A DNA stretch of 64,000 nt from Ptiloglossa arizonensis. Its lineage: Eukaryota > Arthropoda > Insecta > Hymenoptera > Colletidae. How positions within the stretch are numbered: position 1 is the first letter of the stretch; the number at the start of each line of letters is the position of its first letter. The stretch lies in NCBI RefSeq assembly GCF_051014685.1, contig NC_135051.1, forward strand, positions 16,015,557 through 16,079,556. Reading direction: 5' to 3'. This document shows, one piece after another, positions 52,201 through 64,000 of the stretch. The translations under genes were made by a program, and so were the position numbers. The notes under the pieces are model-generated. The model searched no databases and was not told the origin of the DNA. It worked only from the letters and a program-made list of their open reading frames with translations.

Positions 52201-55200
52201 TGTTAAATGCTGTAAACAGGGGAGTGTATAAATTACTATAATTTAATTCATTCAAAGTTTCTAAATAACTTTAAGATTTATATAATTTCAATAATGATAG
52301 AAGTAGTATAAGTGGAGTTCATTTTAACTATTAAATTAAAATTAAATTACTAACCTTGAAATGTAGTATTCTACAGAGATCTTTAACTAGTTGTGGTAAT
52401 TCAATAATTCTGTCTTTGCAGCCTCTAAATGATCCAGCAACCGAAAAACATCTAGTGATATGCATGCAAACTTGCACTGCTACATCAGTGTGTTTACTAG
52501 ATTTATTTAAAACAGAAACACATCGCGTGTAAGCTTCTAACAAAATATCTAATCCTCCTTCTCTGCGAAGTTCCTCTGCATTCAAAGCAGAGCACTGTAC
52601 TGTATGATATGCAAGTTCGCTAGCAGCAGCTAGTAGTGGCGCGGATTTTGAGAATAATTGTTCATCATCTGTTTCTAATTTGATTGTTTTGATTAATTGA
52701 GGATATCCAGCATACTTATAAGGTCTAAGTTCATCTGAATATCTATGGAAAAGAATGCTCTGTGTTTTTAAGATTAGCACTATGTTGTCAGGATTTGGAC
52801 CATCAGTGGACCAGCAACTTCGACTACATAAAAATTCGTATGCTTGATTGACAGCCTCAAATTTATCCTACAAACAAAAGTATATTTCCGTAAGATAGAT
52901 TTTAATATTTTGATATTAATAATAATTATATATCAACTTACTCGGCCTTGCGGATTCTTATCGGGATGATACATTTGCGCAAGTTTATAATATGACTTTC
53001 TAACTTCAGCCTCATTATGTTGTTTTCCACTAGTCAATTGAAGAGCTTTATAGGCTTCATCCACTGTCATTAGTGGTGGTTTTTTCTCTACTTCTTTTTT
53101 CCATGTATCTAATACATCTTTAAACAGTCGCACCTAAGTATTAAATATTACTACATCAAATGTATTCTAGAGTTTTAGATATGAATATTTTGAAATGACT
53201 TGTTTCGCATTAACTTACTGGTTCAGGAATAGGCCATTGTGGAAATCTTACAGTATCACAAAGATGGCGCAGATAAAATATTTGACAGAACAATTCCTTT
53301 TCTAATTGTGGGTACCTTATAGCAGGTATAGCAATATACTGATACCTAGCCATAGTATGACTTCTTAATTTTGGAGAGAAATCTGCGATATGTGTTGCTA
53401 TTTTTTCAATAAGCATTCTTCTCATTTCAGCATTCCAAATAGCTTCCGGTGTATCGAAATCACCGAGGAATATTTGTGCAAATTTCTCCGCGCCATGATT
53501 TTCTAAGTAACTAACCATTGCATCGGGTAAAAGTTGCCCAAGAATACTTCGCTGCATAATATCAGGTGATACGTTCTATAAAAATATCAAAACAGGTTAC
53601 ACAATGACTGTCTTACTTTTACTAAAAATGCGAGTTTTCTTATACACTTACATCATCGCTTCTAAAAGCTTGTTTTGTGTGTGTTGTTTGTAAAAATCTT
53701 GCTACTGGTAAAACATTAGAACCAGTATACATTAATATGAAGTAGAAAACACCAGTAAGATAAATTTTTGAAACATCTGCATTATCCCACATTATTTCAC
53801 ATAACAAAGTAGCTACTTTCTCAACTAAAACCGGATCAAAAGTTAATAAAAGTTGAACAATATGAGGTAGACACTGAAGATCAGATAACAACCGCTTCAT
53901 ACGCGGTAGGGGTCTGATTACCGCGTCATCAACATCCCTACTTGGAAAATATTCGCACATTGTGATTAAAATATTTAGAATTAAAGTTGCCAATTCACTT
54001 TCATTTATTACTGATACTCCTTTCGCAACTAACGTCCATTTTAATTGCGGAACTTGCGAAACCATTCTCCAACCATCTAATCCTTGTGCCCAAACTTTTG
54101 TTTTGTGTGTAATTTGATTTGTTAGATACAATTCTTTTAAATCTTTTAAGCTTATAGGTCCTTTCCGTTGATCTCCATCATTATAGTACCATTCTTTCTC
54201 CATAATTGGTTGCTGCTGTGATCCTGCTTCTATCACATTAGTTTGTGCAGGTACAACTGCCCGAGCTGTATGTAAATGAGCTAATGTCAAGAGATCCACT
54301 AATATGCGCACGCCGTTTTGATCCATTATATCTTTCACATTTCTTCTGTGTAATATAAGTTTATTTATGAACATGACTAGCCTATCACGTTCCATTCTGT
54401 CCGAACAGCGTTCCAGCATTCCTACAATATACTTTGTATCCGAAAATGGACCTATATCTTCGTAATATCGCTCATATACTATAGTCATTGCTTGTAAGCA
54501 AAGGCACTTCATTTCAACTTTTGTTGTTAATATGAATCTATGGTACAAGTCGTTAAAAAATTCATACCTATGGTAAAAGTAATAATTTTTTATTTAACAT
54601 GTATTGAAAATGAATTCAACAAATAAAAGTAGCACTATAGCCATCTACCGAATGTTTTATTGTACTATAAAAAGAAATTAAAATTATAACATACGATTTT
54701 CTTATTGGACTGTCTGGACTATCTTTTTCCAACAAAAGCCTCAAGTAATAATCACCAATCTTCACTTCATCCGACAGGCACTGGTACTGTACTTCAAATT
54801 CCCTATGATTCCAGGCGATTAGAGTTCCACCTGCTAAATCTTTATCAGAACTGAATGCACGAATTTCGTTTTCAAGCGCTGTTCTCAATTCCTCCCGTGT
54901 TTTATGGTTCCAAATTAAATTCGGCAGTGAATGATCCTGATTAAATTTATAGTAAAACAAATTCCAATTTGCTTCCGATTTGATTCTCTCTCTGCGTTTT
55001 CTTAATACTATTGGACGTTCCTTAATTTTCTCTTTACGTTCAATACCAATTCTGGCTCCCCAGTGTTGAAGAGCATGCTCAACATGTTTTTCAACCACAC
55101 GCATTTGACGTTCGATAGCAATCCACTGCGGACTTTTCTTATTTTTCGATGCATGATCTATTGCTATCTTCAAGTTGTCGCGATTATTTAATCTTTCTTT

Positions 55201-58200
55201 CTCAAGAAATGAATCGGGGACTTTTTCGTCAGAGTCTAAGTAATTTAATAAACCAACAGGCTGTACAAATGCACAATGAACACAAACTTAGATATTTTCA
55301 TTTTTGTAATTAAATGAAAATAAGATTATAACTTCAGTCAATAATATTAATTTACCATGATCCTTTTCAATAGACCCATAGCTGTAGGATGTCCTGTAAT
55401 CCAAAGTCCTACGAGATGCCTACACAACTGTCTATGTGTTAACAGTCTACCATCAGTACCAAGAGTAAAAAGACTACTCAAAAGATGTCTTGGTAAAGCT
55501 CCCTCAGCAAGTGCAAGTTTTTGCATTTTTGCTGCAATCTCTGGTGCACCCTCTTCAATAATTGCTCTCATTATTAATCCAGCACCTTTGACAATAGCTA
55601 ATGATGGATGTTGGAACAATTTAAAAAGTGACCTGCCTCTTGCAGCAACCATTTCTAGAAGGTTGTCAAAATGTTTACCATCAGTTGTTTCACTATATGG
55701 CACACATAGAGCAAAAGTTAAGAGATCAAGCATGGCAGAAACTACTAGAGCACTTGTACCATGATTCTGAAATATTTAATAAAATAATGATATCATCATG
55801 TATACAAGAAGAGTTATTGAAAAATACTATATATATACAACATTAATCTGTATGACAAGAATTACTTTTAAAAAGAAAGATAAAGAACATTGAATTTTAA
55901 CACTTACAATATGGTTAACCCACATATCAAGTAAGCTTTCCAAGAATTTATTACTGCTGAGAAGACTACTTTTATTTAACTGTTCTTGTTTTAAATCACA
56001 ATCATCATGCATTGGTTGCATAAGAGCACAAATACAATCTATAGCAGCTTGTGTTATACCATAGTTTTGTTTGTTTAAAGCTTTTACAACTTTGTGTCCA
56101 ATAGCTTCTCTAAACCCAGGAAGAGTTGTAAATGAAGCAAAACCAATTTTACTAGCAACCAATCTTCTTATAGCATGGAATTGGGCTTCTATTTCATTAT
56201 TTTTTTCCAAATCTTTATTGACCAACATATATAAAGCTCCAAGAATAATTTTATCTTTATTTTCAGTAAAAAGGCCCTGCAAGTAGTTATTCACCGAATG
56301 AATTATTTGAAGTTGCAACGTAGTTACAGTCCATTCAAGCGGTATAACATCCTGGACAAAAAAAGAAAATATACTTGTAGTTTATTGTAAAATCTATTAA
56401 TACAAGTAGACGTAACTTGATTTTAAATTTAATAATTCTTGAGAATACTAGATGAAAAGACTGATATTGAAATTAAACAATAACATTCAAAAATAAAACA
56501 TGTATTATTACAAATCGTTTTGTACATGTAGTATAGATTCAAGTTTAATTCATTTATAATTGAAATTTTCAATTTGATCTCATAAGTATGTTTTTAAAAA
56601 ACATCACCGCTTCAATGTACTGTACCAATGTATACATTCATATAAGAGTAAATACAACACTACATGTAAAACATATATACATATAACATTTAATTAGTCT
56701 CACATCTTGGGTTACAGAGTAATTAAGACCACTGTAGGGAATATTTGTGTTGAATCTTTCCAGAATCTCAGTAAAAGTACGTCCACTGGGTGGCTGTTGA
56801 AGAAACTTAACGTGAGATATTTCAACTTCTTCATCAACAGGTAAATTAAGAGGTCCAAGTCTCTTTCCTCTATCTACTGGATACATTCTGACATGAACGT
56901 CCCTGTTACCAGATGCTCTAACACCATCCAATAAGGATGCTAACAGGGAGTCCCTATCTGTTGCAGTATAACTGCGTGTTTGACCATTAAGATAATGTAT
57001 AGTAAATAATTGTGGGTTTTCATTATCACGGATCAGAGAAAAAATATCCGATAAAGGTCTAAGAGTACAAACATTATATGTCTGAGGATCTCTCTCCAAC
57101 AAACAAGTATCTGAAAGACAAAGAGTTCTTCTCTGAGACTCTATGTGTCTAGATGAATATTTGTGAACAGTGAATTCTGATACGCTTGTTATATGTTCAT
57201 CTCCACTAAACTTGCCCAATCTCTGAGCAACAAAATCATCTAGTTTGATTGGTTCTTTCAAAACTTTTATGTTGATACCCAAATTGTTCAAAGCTGATTC
57301 CAGAAGCTTTTTTTTAATTTCATCCATATACTGAGAAGCAAAGAGATGTAAACGTCCAAATCCGCCACATACAATTACAAATCCATTAGGATAATCTTTC
57401 ATTGTAGCAATCCCTTCAAAATCTTTATAACAATAACTGGCTAATACCAGGTTAGTTGCTGGATCTAATTGGTCAAGACTATATGGTGTCACTTCTAATA
57501 CAACAGGTAGTCTTGTATCTGACCAATGATGCTTATAAGCTTGGTACCTCTATCAAAAAAAAAAAAAGTATTATAATTTATATTCATTAATATGGTTTGA
57601 AGAAACTATTTGAGCTTTATTCAGTTGCAATGCAATACAGAACATTTTAATCAAGATACTACTGACCATATGGCTATGCTGATAACAAGTTTGAATAAAT
57701 TTTGATTTTAAACTTTTCACTATAAATATTACATGAAGAATATGTAACTCACCAACATTTCTTTAGGTTTCTCAGCAAATTGATTCCTATATTTAAGAGA
57801 CTCAGTTAATAAATGAGCTCTATATTCTGAACTAAACTTCATATTGTCAACTTTACGTTCTTTACGCATTGTTATACTGAATTCATGTGAACCCAACTGA
57901 TTTCTATTTGTTGGCTGCACACTTATAAAATCAGAATATTCCCATTTGTTTGTAACTTCTAATGTGGTAGGATTATATGTTGTTATACCCATGGATCCAA
58001 TTGAAAAAATACGTTTATACCTATATCAGAAAAAGTAAGTGTTACTTTTCTCTGATATTAATATCATTTAATAAGATTAATATTCTGTAAAATATCTAAG
58101 ACATATATTTTTATATGTAATAAGGATTTCTATCAAATAAAAGATGTAACTATATTTGAAGTAATAAGAAATCACAAAAATTGTTTGCAATATATTAAAT

Positions 58201-58709
58201 TACATTATAATTTATTATAATTTATTTAATATTTAATATTAAAGTACATTATAAATAGATTAGTAACACTATCCATAAGATTGACACATGTTTATCATAT
58301 CGATATTAGGATCTTTTCACTATAATATATATGCATTTAAGTAAGTTGATTAACTGTTTTTCATTACATTGTTGTAGTACAAAGTGTTAATTACTTTTAT
58401 CGGCCTACTTGATCATTGTACAAGTACAAATGTATGCAACATGTATGCAAGTATGTATGTACACATTTTATAACAACGATTTGTTTTATTTTACAAGTAA
58501 TTTGACAAATATTCAAAATCATATATAACTATATAATTCTATTGCGTGTCATAAAATTAATTACAAGTTGTTATATCGAATCATACAAAATCGTTCGAAA
58601 CTTTCAACGAGGCGCAAAGATTAAAGAAACGAAACACTTACTTCCCTTTCCATGAGTGTTTCGTGACCAGAAAGCACGCCACATCCTGGTTATCCTTTAT
58701 CGGCATCAT
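49233..58709 (-). CDS. Rme-8: Rme-8 / DNAJC13, endosomal J-domain protein
   Basis: There are 18 exons, all joined in phase: 58709-58642, 58020-57753, 57549-56704, 56351-55908, 55766-55356, 55260-54695, 54567-53652, 53575-53219, 53133-52942, 52867-52355, 52209-51631, 51528-51099, 51022-50719, 50661-50448, 50335-50150, 50067-49927, 49660-49420 and 49348-49233. This makes 2263 residues, close to human DNAJC13 (about 2240). The start is the first of two ATGs at 58709. The N-terminal PH-like region is in exons 1-2. A GYF-like segment lies near residues 988-1045 ([15 protein letters not shown]). IWN-type repeats occur in exons 6, 8, 11 and 13 (LIWNHKT, AIWNAEM, LIWDNGT, LIWDDNA). The J domain at about 1310-1380 has an intact HPD in MYHPDKNP, needed to stimulate Hsc70. 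The family acts on early endosomes with Hsc70 and retromer/SNX in clathrin removal and cargo sorting. Intron 16 uses a GC donor; exon 13 uses a weak GTACCA donor. Confidence 0.95.
49661..49926 (-). other. GC-AG intron in Rme-8
   Basis: The exon ends AAACAG and the intron begins GCGAGT; it ends CATTTAG before GCTTTGGATGCTGAAATGG. Joining gives [14 protein letters not shown], the expected family sequence. Reading past the site to any nearby GT hits an in-frame TGA or breaks the frame, so the GC donor is needed. GC-AG introns are a known minor class of U2 introns. The intron also holds repeated TTATCCGAA motifs around 49720-49780. Confidence 0.85.
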
Positions 58710-59816
58710 TGTAACATGTCCTGACAATGCAATGCGCGTATTATCTTGAATAATGCCTTAACAAAACACTGATTACTGTCCGTAAAAGACAAGTAGCGTA
58801 GGAAGGACATTCGCATACGAATTGAAAAAGAATCACACGAAAATCATTTCTAAAACCGTCAATATGAGAAATATCACATACGCCTAAACCACGTGCACGA
58901 TGTTTACTTTTATCTTACAAATGAATAGTATTTAGGCACTGTTTGATCGCATTTCACCCAACAAATGTCATTTTCAACGGCTCCATCAAACTGGAAGCGG
59001 CCATGATGCTCGGGGGGTGTTAACGAACAGCTGTTTCTAGATGGCAGAGCAGTCAGAGTAGGAAACTTCACATATTTACGTACATACGAAATCCACGCTT
59101 CTGTTTTTCCCGCTCATGTTAATGTACTTTCTATGCAGCAGTTTTCTATATTAATCATTTGTGAAGAAGGAGATACGAATTTTGTGGCATAACACCGAAG
59201 GTACAAAATCATAGTGTAAAAACATGTATAAATAGAATGTCTGGTTAATTCTTATTAATATGATTACACTACTGCTATGAATCGTAGGCTTTGTCGTGAC
59301 ATTTATTCATCTAATAAAATCATTCATCTTATGTGTCATGCTATGAATGAAAGTATACGTATGAGATACTGTAATTTAAGCGCAAGTTCAACAAATTTTA
59401 GCTTGCTTAGTAACTAAACGTGAAATGTAAAATTATGTTCTGTATCATATAAAGCATTAATTTCATTTATTTAATTTGTACTACATTTACTTTTATTTTA
59501 TAAAACACAAGTATAATGTTCGTCTTTTTAATTTAAATCGTAAAATTTAAAGTTGTCGTATTATCTTAAGTATAGGTTATATAAGAGAAGTTCGATAATT
59601 TTGTTTACGAATCGACGAAAAAATGTAAAAATTTGCACATTTTATTACGTCATATGTTTTTGTCGTGCGAGACAAATCACAATTGACTTTTCAACAAAAT
59701 TAATCATTAGAAATCCTGAACTTAAAAGAAACTTTATAATGTAAATAATACAAAGTATATATGAAATATGATATGTTAAAATCGTATTATCTTATTTTTA
59801 GTATATAACGTGAAAA
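58710..59816. promoter_or_regulatory. Likely bidirectional promoter of Rme-8 and Aggf1
   Basis: Rme-8 and Aggf1 are transcribed away from each other, with 1107 bp between their start codons. A GC-richer patch at about 58960-59060, including GCGGCCATGATG and GATGGCAGAG, is the best candidate for the core promoters. An acceptor-like TTATTTTTAG at about 59800 just before the Aggf1 ATG suggests a 5' UTR intron on that side. No TATA box is placed with confidence. Confidence 0.45.
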
Positions 59817-62412
59817 ATGATAGACAATAATGAACCTAGTGAAAGTGACGAAGGAGAAATAAAGTCAGATTTTGAAGAAGATTTTCAAGAAGAACTATGT
59901 GATGTTCCTCATGTTCTAAAATTTATTCAAAGAATGCGTGAACATATCAAAAAGCAAAACAAAAAAATTACTAAGTTACGAAGTAAACTTAACGAACAAG
60001 TAAGCATTACTTCTTTCATTACATCTTGCGTATTTAATTTATAGACATTGCTTTATATATACATATATTACAGAGAAATCAAAAATTATTAAAAAATAAA
60101 ACATTAATTGATTATGGAACCCAAACAAATCCTTTGGAATACGAGAAGGATTCACATTTTTTACAAAATTGGAACACTAATAATGATAAAACTTCAACCA
60201 GTATTGTAGATCAAGTGAAAGAGGCAGCCGAAACTGCTTTATTGCAAACTGGTTTTGTTTACGAGGAAACTTCAGGGCTTTATTATGATTATAACAGTGG
60301 ATATTATTATGATGCAGTAAGTATTTATTATAGTATTACAATGTAACACATATTTTTATAATAATATTATTAAATGGTTAATATTTAGATATTGTACAAA
60401 AAATGTGTTTCAGAAACAAGGTTTATATTATGACGGCAATTCAGGAACGTATTATTATTATGACGAAACTAGTAGGACTTATCAATTCCATAGTCAAGCT
60501 CAAGTAGCTGTTAATGAAGCATCCACGGATTGTCAAGGCAAGAAGGAGCAGAAAACTAGAAAGGCAAATAAGGTTGAGATTCATTCATATCTAAAATTTT
60601 TCTACAGAAAGTCGATCACAGATGAAAATTTTTGCTTCCAGGTTTTGGATGACATACATGAGTTAATAAATGGCCTTTCAAATATATCAATTGAAAAATG
60701 CAGGCGTCAAGCTCTAGGTAATTATCCTATGCTTTTAATATGCACACATGTCTCTCTTGTAGGATGAGGGGAAAAAACGCAAACTTGCAAAAAGAGAAGA
60801 ACTGTTGGAAGATAATGAACTTGAAGAGGGTGAATGTTCAAGCAATGATAACAACAGCAATTCTAATGACATTACTCCAGAATTGTGTACTAGTAGTGAC
60901 AGTGACCACGAAGAAGATCAAGGTTTATTTTTAATTTGTTTTTTAAAACGTCACTTGTTATAAAAGTGGAAGCTTTAGTTTGTTGATTTACAATTAACAT
61001 TAGACAAAAAAAGTGTGGAAACAGCTGTTTAAAATATTTTCTTTTAATATTTTATAAATAGTATTGCTTTTAATCATAATCGGATAAAAATTACACGCAC
61101 ATTGAATATACTATACATAATACAAGTGTGCGTTTGCAAATAATATTTAATACATGCTATGAATTTTGAACATACTAGTTAATTGATAATTATACGAATA
61201 ACATTTTTGATTTCAGATTTGGCAAAAGTATATCCGCCATGTATGAGAATCATTGTTAAAGAAACTAATCTGCCGAAATTAAAAGTTGGAAGTCTTTTCC
61301 TCGTTGCGTATACAGGCGGTTCCATCGGTCGAGAAGGTGACCATTCGGTAGTTATACCAGATATAAACGTTAGTAAAGTAAGTAATCATAAACGCAGATA
61401 ATTGTTAGGAAGAATTTTGTATAAAGTAATATGTATACAAACTTTGTATGTTTTAGCATCATGCTCGATTTTTATACGATGAAGATAAAAAAGTTTATCA
61501 AATCATAGATTCGGGATCGAGAAATGGTACGTTTTTGAATGGTAAAAGACTGTCTGTAGCAAAACAGGAATCCGTTCTTTACGAAGTTTCACACGGCTCA
61601 ATTATACAAGTTGGAAGCACGAAATTATTATGCCATATTCATGTTGGGAATGAAACTTGTGGTCATTGCGAGCCTGGGCTTCTCCAACATAACAATATTA
61701 TAGAAGAAAACAAAACTTCTAAGAAAGAGCTTCATAAACAAGAATTAAGGCGACTGAAACATAAATTTGGCGTGGAAAAGGACAATGTTGCAACTGCAAG
61801 TCAATTAGCTTCAGGATATCAAGACCGAGCCCAAAATAGAAGACAGTGCATTGGTTCTTCTAATCATCATGCTAAAACGCAACAAAGTTCAATGGATATG
61901 TAAGTGACTTAATTGTTATGCAGAATTTACTGCATGTAAGAGATTTTAAACTTTTAAAAATTTTCATTGTACGAAGTATGTTACATTTTATATTGCACTA
62001 TTTGAACATTATTTCTTGAATATTTTAAAGGGTGTTTTGTTTATATGAAAATAATAAGTATTAATAAATTAAGCATAATAGTAATTTATTAATATACGTT
62101 GTATCGTCTAGAAGCATATACAGTTTTTTTAAAATAACGAATGTGTTAGATCCAAGAAATTTTAGAAATAGTTCTATCATTTTTCTTTTTAGTTAGCTTT
62201 AATTTTAATTTGCTTGTTAGAATTTGTCTACTGGGAAACAAGAAATTTTTTACTTTTGTATTTACAAAGTTCTACTCTATAATGATTTACAATTCTTCAT
62301 CACTATTTGTAGATCTATTGCAAAGGATAACAGAGGATTCAAGCTCTTATCGAAGATGGGTTGGACCGAGGGTCAGTCATTAGGAAAAGAAGGAGATGGC
62401 CGCACTGAACCG
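59817..62412 (+). CDS. Aggf1: AGGF1 homologue (OCRE, FHA, G-patch), 5' part
   Basis: Exons joined in phase are 59817-59999, 60074-60316, 60414-60572, 60763-60922, 61217-61377, 61457-61899 and 62313-62412 (483 residues so far). The gene continues beyond the window, since the last exon ends in a good donor (CCG|GTAAGT) within the G-patch. In order it has an acidic N-terminus; a short coiled-coil-like segment (FIQRMREHIKKQNKKITKLR); the OCRE aromatic repeat in exons 2-3 (GFVYEETSGLYYDYNSGYYY, then YYDGNSGTYYYY); an acidic linker (ELEEGECSS); and an FHA domain across exons 5-6 (SIGRE, SKHHARF, SRNGTFLNG). A CGHCEPG motif, shared with human AGGF1, and the G-patch start (GFKLLSKMGWTEGQSLG) follow. 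Human AGGF1 is an angiogenic factor; the OCRE/G-patch layout implies an RNA-processing role. Whether 60642-60715 is an extra exon is unresolved. Confidence 0.85.
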
Positions 62413-64000
62413 GTAAGTTTTTGATTCTCTACTTATTTCTAGCGTATTTCACAATGATCATTTTTGCTATGATCAATTTTACTAAATAATACCTTTATTG
62501 CACTAATGTATATTATACTATTAGATAATATTTCCGCGTCTATACGAATATAATTTTTGACTTCACTATATAAATATCTAACATTTTACTATGAAATTAT
62601 AGTATTATTAAAATTTTACGTGATAGAAATAATAGTATGGTAGATAGTAAAATAATTTTGTAGGACAATTCTAGTTATTTCTAACAGTAATTTTATAATA
62701 ACAAAATGAACAATTATAAGTACTTTCAAGGTTTACTTTACATTGAGTAGCAATAATTATTTTAGTAGCAAAAGTGCTGAAGTTATACAATGAAAATGAA
62801 TTATATTATACCGAATAGATTACATTTGAATTATTCACATTTTTATCAGAAGTATTACTTAAAATTTGATAATCAATTACATCATTTTATTATATGATGA
62901 GAAAAAGTTTGGTTTATTTAAATTATGCTTCGTTATTAGTATTTCTGATTCTGTATTTATTTGATTCATTGTAAAATACGCTCTGTATTGACAAAGGAAC
63001 TGTTTTTTCGACACGATAAGTTTTTCAATTTTATTTGACGGATTTCATGGATACCTACATTAATGTTTTTAAATCAAAGTGTTCTTTTCTTCTGCTCTAG
63101 ATATTTGATCATTCTTGATAAGTACAAGTAATGTAAATTACGCATTTTCGATAAAATACTCCTTACCGTGTGTCTGTCAGAGATAATAAAATTTTTGTTT
63201 ATTACATTAAAACAATATATAACTACGTGATATAATTTGAGTTCGAGAATCAATTATGTCATATTTTGTTCAAAATGTAAAAAATATATATGTATATATA
63301 TAATTACTTCACGATCGCGTTAGAAATATCCAATTCTATTTATCTTATTACCCGTTCTCTCTTGTTTAAATGACCAACCGAAGAATTAGATGAAAAAGTA
63401 TTTATATTTGTTTTCGATAGTTGAACGTTTCTATCGATTTGAATTAAGTGTATCGTTTTAAATATTATACTAATTACGTACTAAAAGACTATCGAGCATA
63501 GTTTTGTATGCGTAAATTTCAATTAGTCGGAGATTACAATACGTATTGCTAACGCAATTTTAAATGAAAGTAATAAAAAAAAAAAAAAAAAAAACAAATG
63601 TTTTTTGCATATGCGTCAGAGCCACTTTGACAACAGAGATTCGATATGCGTGGTATACCAGAGTGTTCGCGTTATTAGTTTGATCGTAAATGGTGAATTT
63701 TCGAAAAAAAAATGAAAGAGCAATAAGTTTTACTGTTTTTTTTTTATACGTAATGCAACGATAGGGACAAATTTAAAAAGTTTGTAATGATGGCCGCGAA
63801 ACGATAATCTTATGACTTTCTTTCAAATTGATACCTATAATTTTTTTTCACATTTTATGACAGCTGATGGTAAGACGAATTCGACGATTTACTAGACGAC
63901 AATTTTAATAAACAAAAGAGACAAAAATTAAGAGAAAATTGTTCGAGTTGTTGAACATTCAACAATACAACTCCGATTGTTGGGAGTTCGCGTTTATTTA
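62413..64000. other. AT-rich intron of the AGGF1 homologue
   Basis: After the donor at 62413 no further coding exon is recognisable up to the right edge. The next expected piece would complete the G-patch. The stretch contains TA runs (about 63280-63302) and A runs (63570-63593), and nothing else that I can support. Confidence 0.55.

Overview
The window is nuclear DNA of an insect, most likely a hymenopteran (bee, wasp or ant). The evidence is multi-exon genes with GT-AG introns, insect-specific gene families (a SERTA protein of the taranis type, a ZAD zinc-finger protein, a Torso-type receptor kinase), an internally deleted mariner element and AT-rich intergenic DNA. The order is inferred from overall character; no species can be named from the sequence alone.

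Layout. Positions 1-13.5 kb hold no gene I can support. This CpG-rich stretch contains an ACGTCA minisatellite (590-945), a 1.1 kb pyrimidine tract (about 3.4-4.56 kb), a 132 bp mariner remnant (9878-10009) and CRE/AP-1 matches near 13.16-13.2 kb. Positions 13,536-14,927 (+) are a single coding exon of taranis (SERTA domain, 76-codon glutamine-rich tract). They are followed by about 7.3 kb without another gene, which ends at an AATAAA at 22,252 and is probably a long 3' UTR. At about 22.3 kb the base composition drops abruptly to AT-rich and stays so to the end of the window. Positions 23,208-26,300 (-) are a five-exon gene for an 879-residue protein that joins a THAP domain, a ZAD domain and about 16 C2H2-type fingers. 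Positions 28,793-46,959 (+) are a gene of roughly 19-20 exons for a receptor tyrosine kinase with fibronectin-III modules, best matched to Torso; its introns are packed with tandem, inverted and duplicated repeats. Positions 49,233-58,709 (-) are an 18-exon gene for a 2263-residue Rme-8/DNAJC13 protein, which I could join in phase from start to stop. Positions 59,817-62,412 (+) are the 5' part of an AGGF1 homologue (OCRE, FHA and the start of a G-patch); it runs off the right edge.

The five genes are individually transcribed and show no operon-like relation. tara (transcription and cell-cycle co-regulator) and the THAP-ZAD gene converge. The torso and Rme-8 genes converge across a 2.3 kb spacer with a local GC-rich island. 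Rme-8 and Aggf1 diverge from a 1.1 kb spacer that probably holds both promoters.

The points most worth a second look are: the THAP+ZAD+C2H2 architecture; the repeat-filled torso locus, with a decayed duplicate of part of a kinase exon inside another intron; a GC-AG intron in Rme-8; the ACGTCA minisatellite upstream of taranis; and the sharp composition boundary at the end of the taranis transcript.
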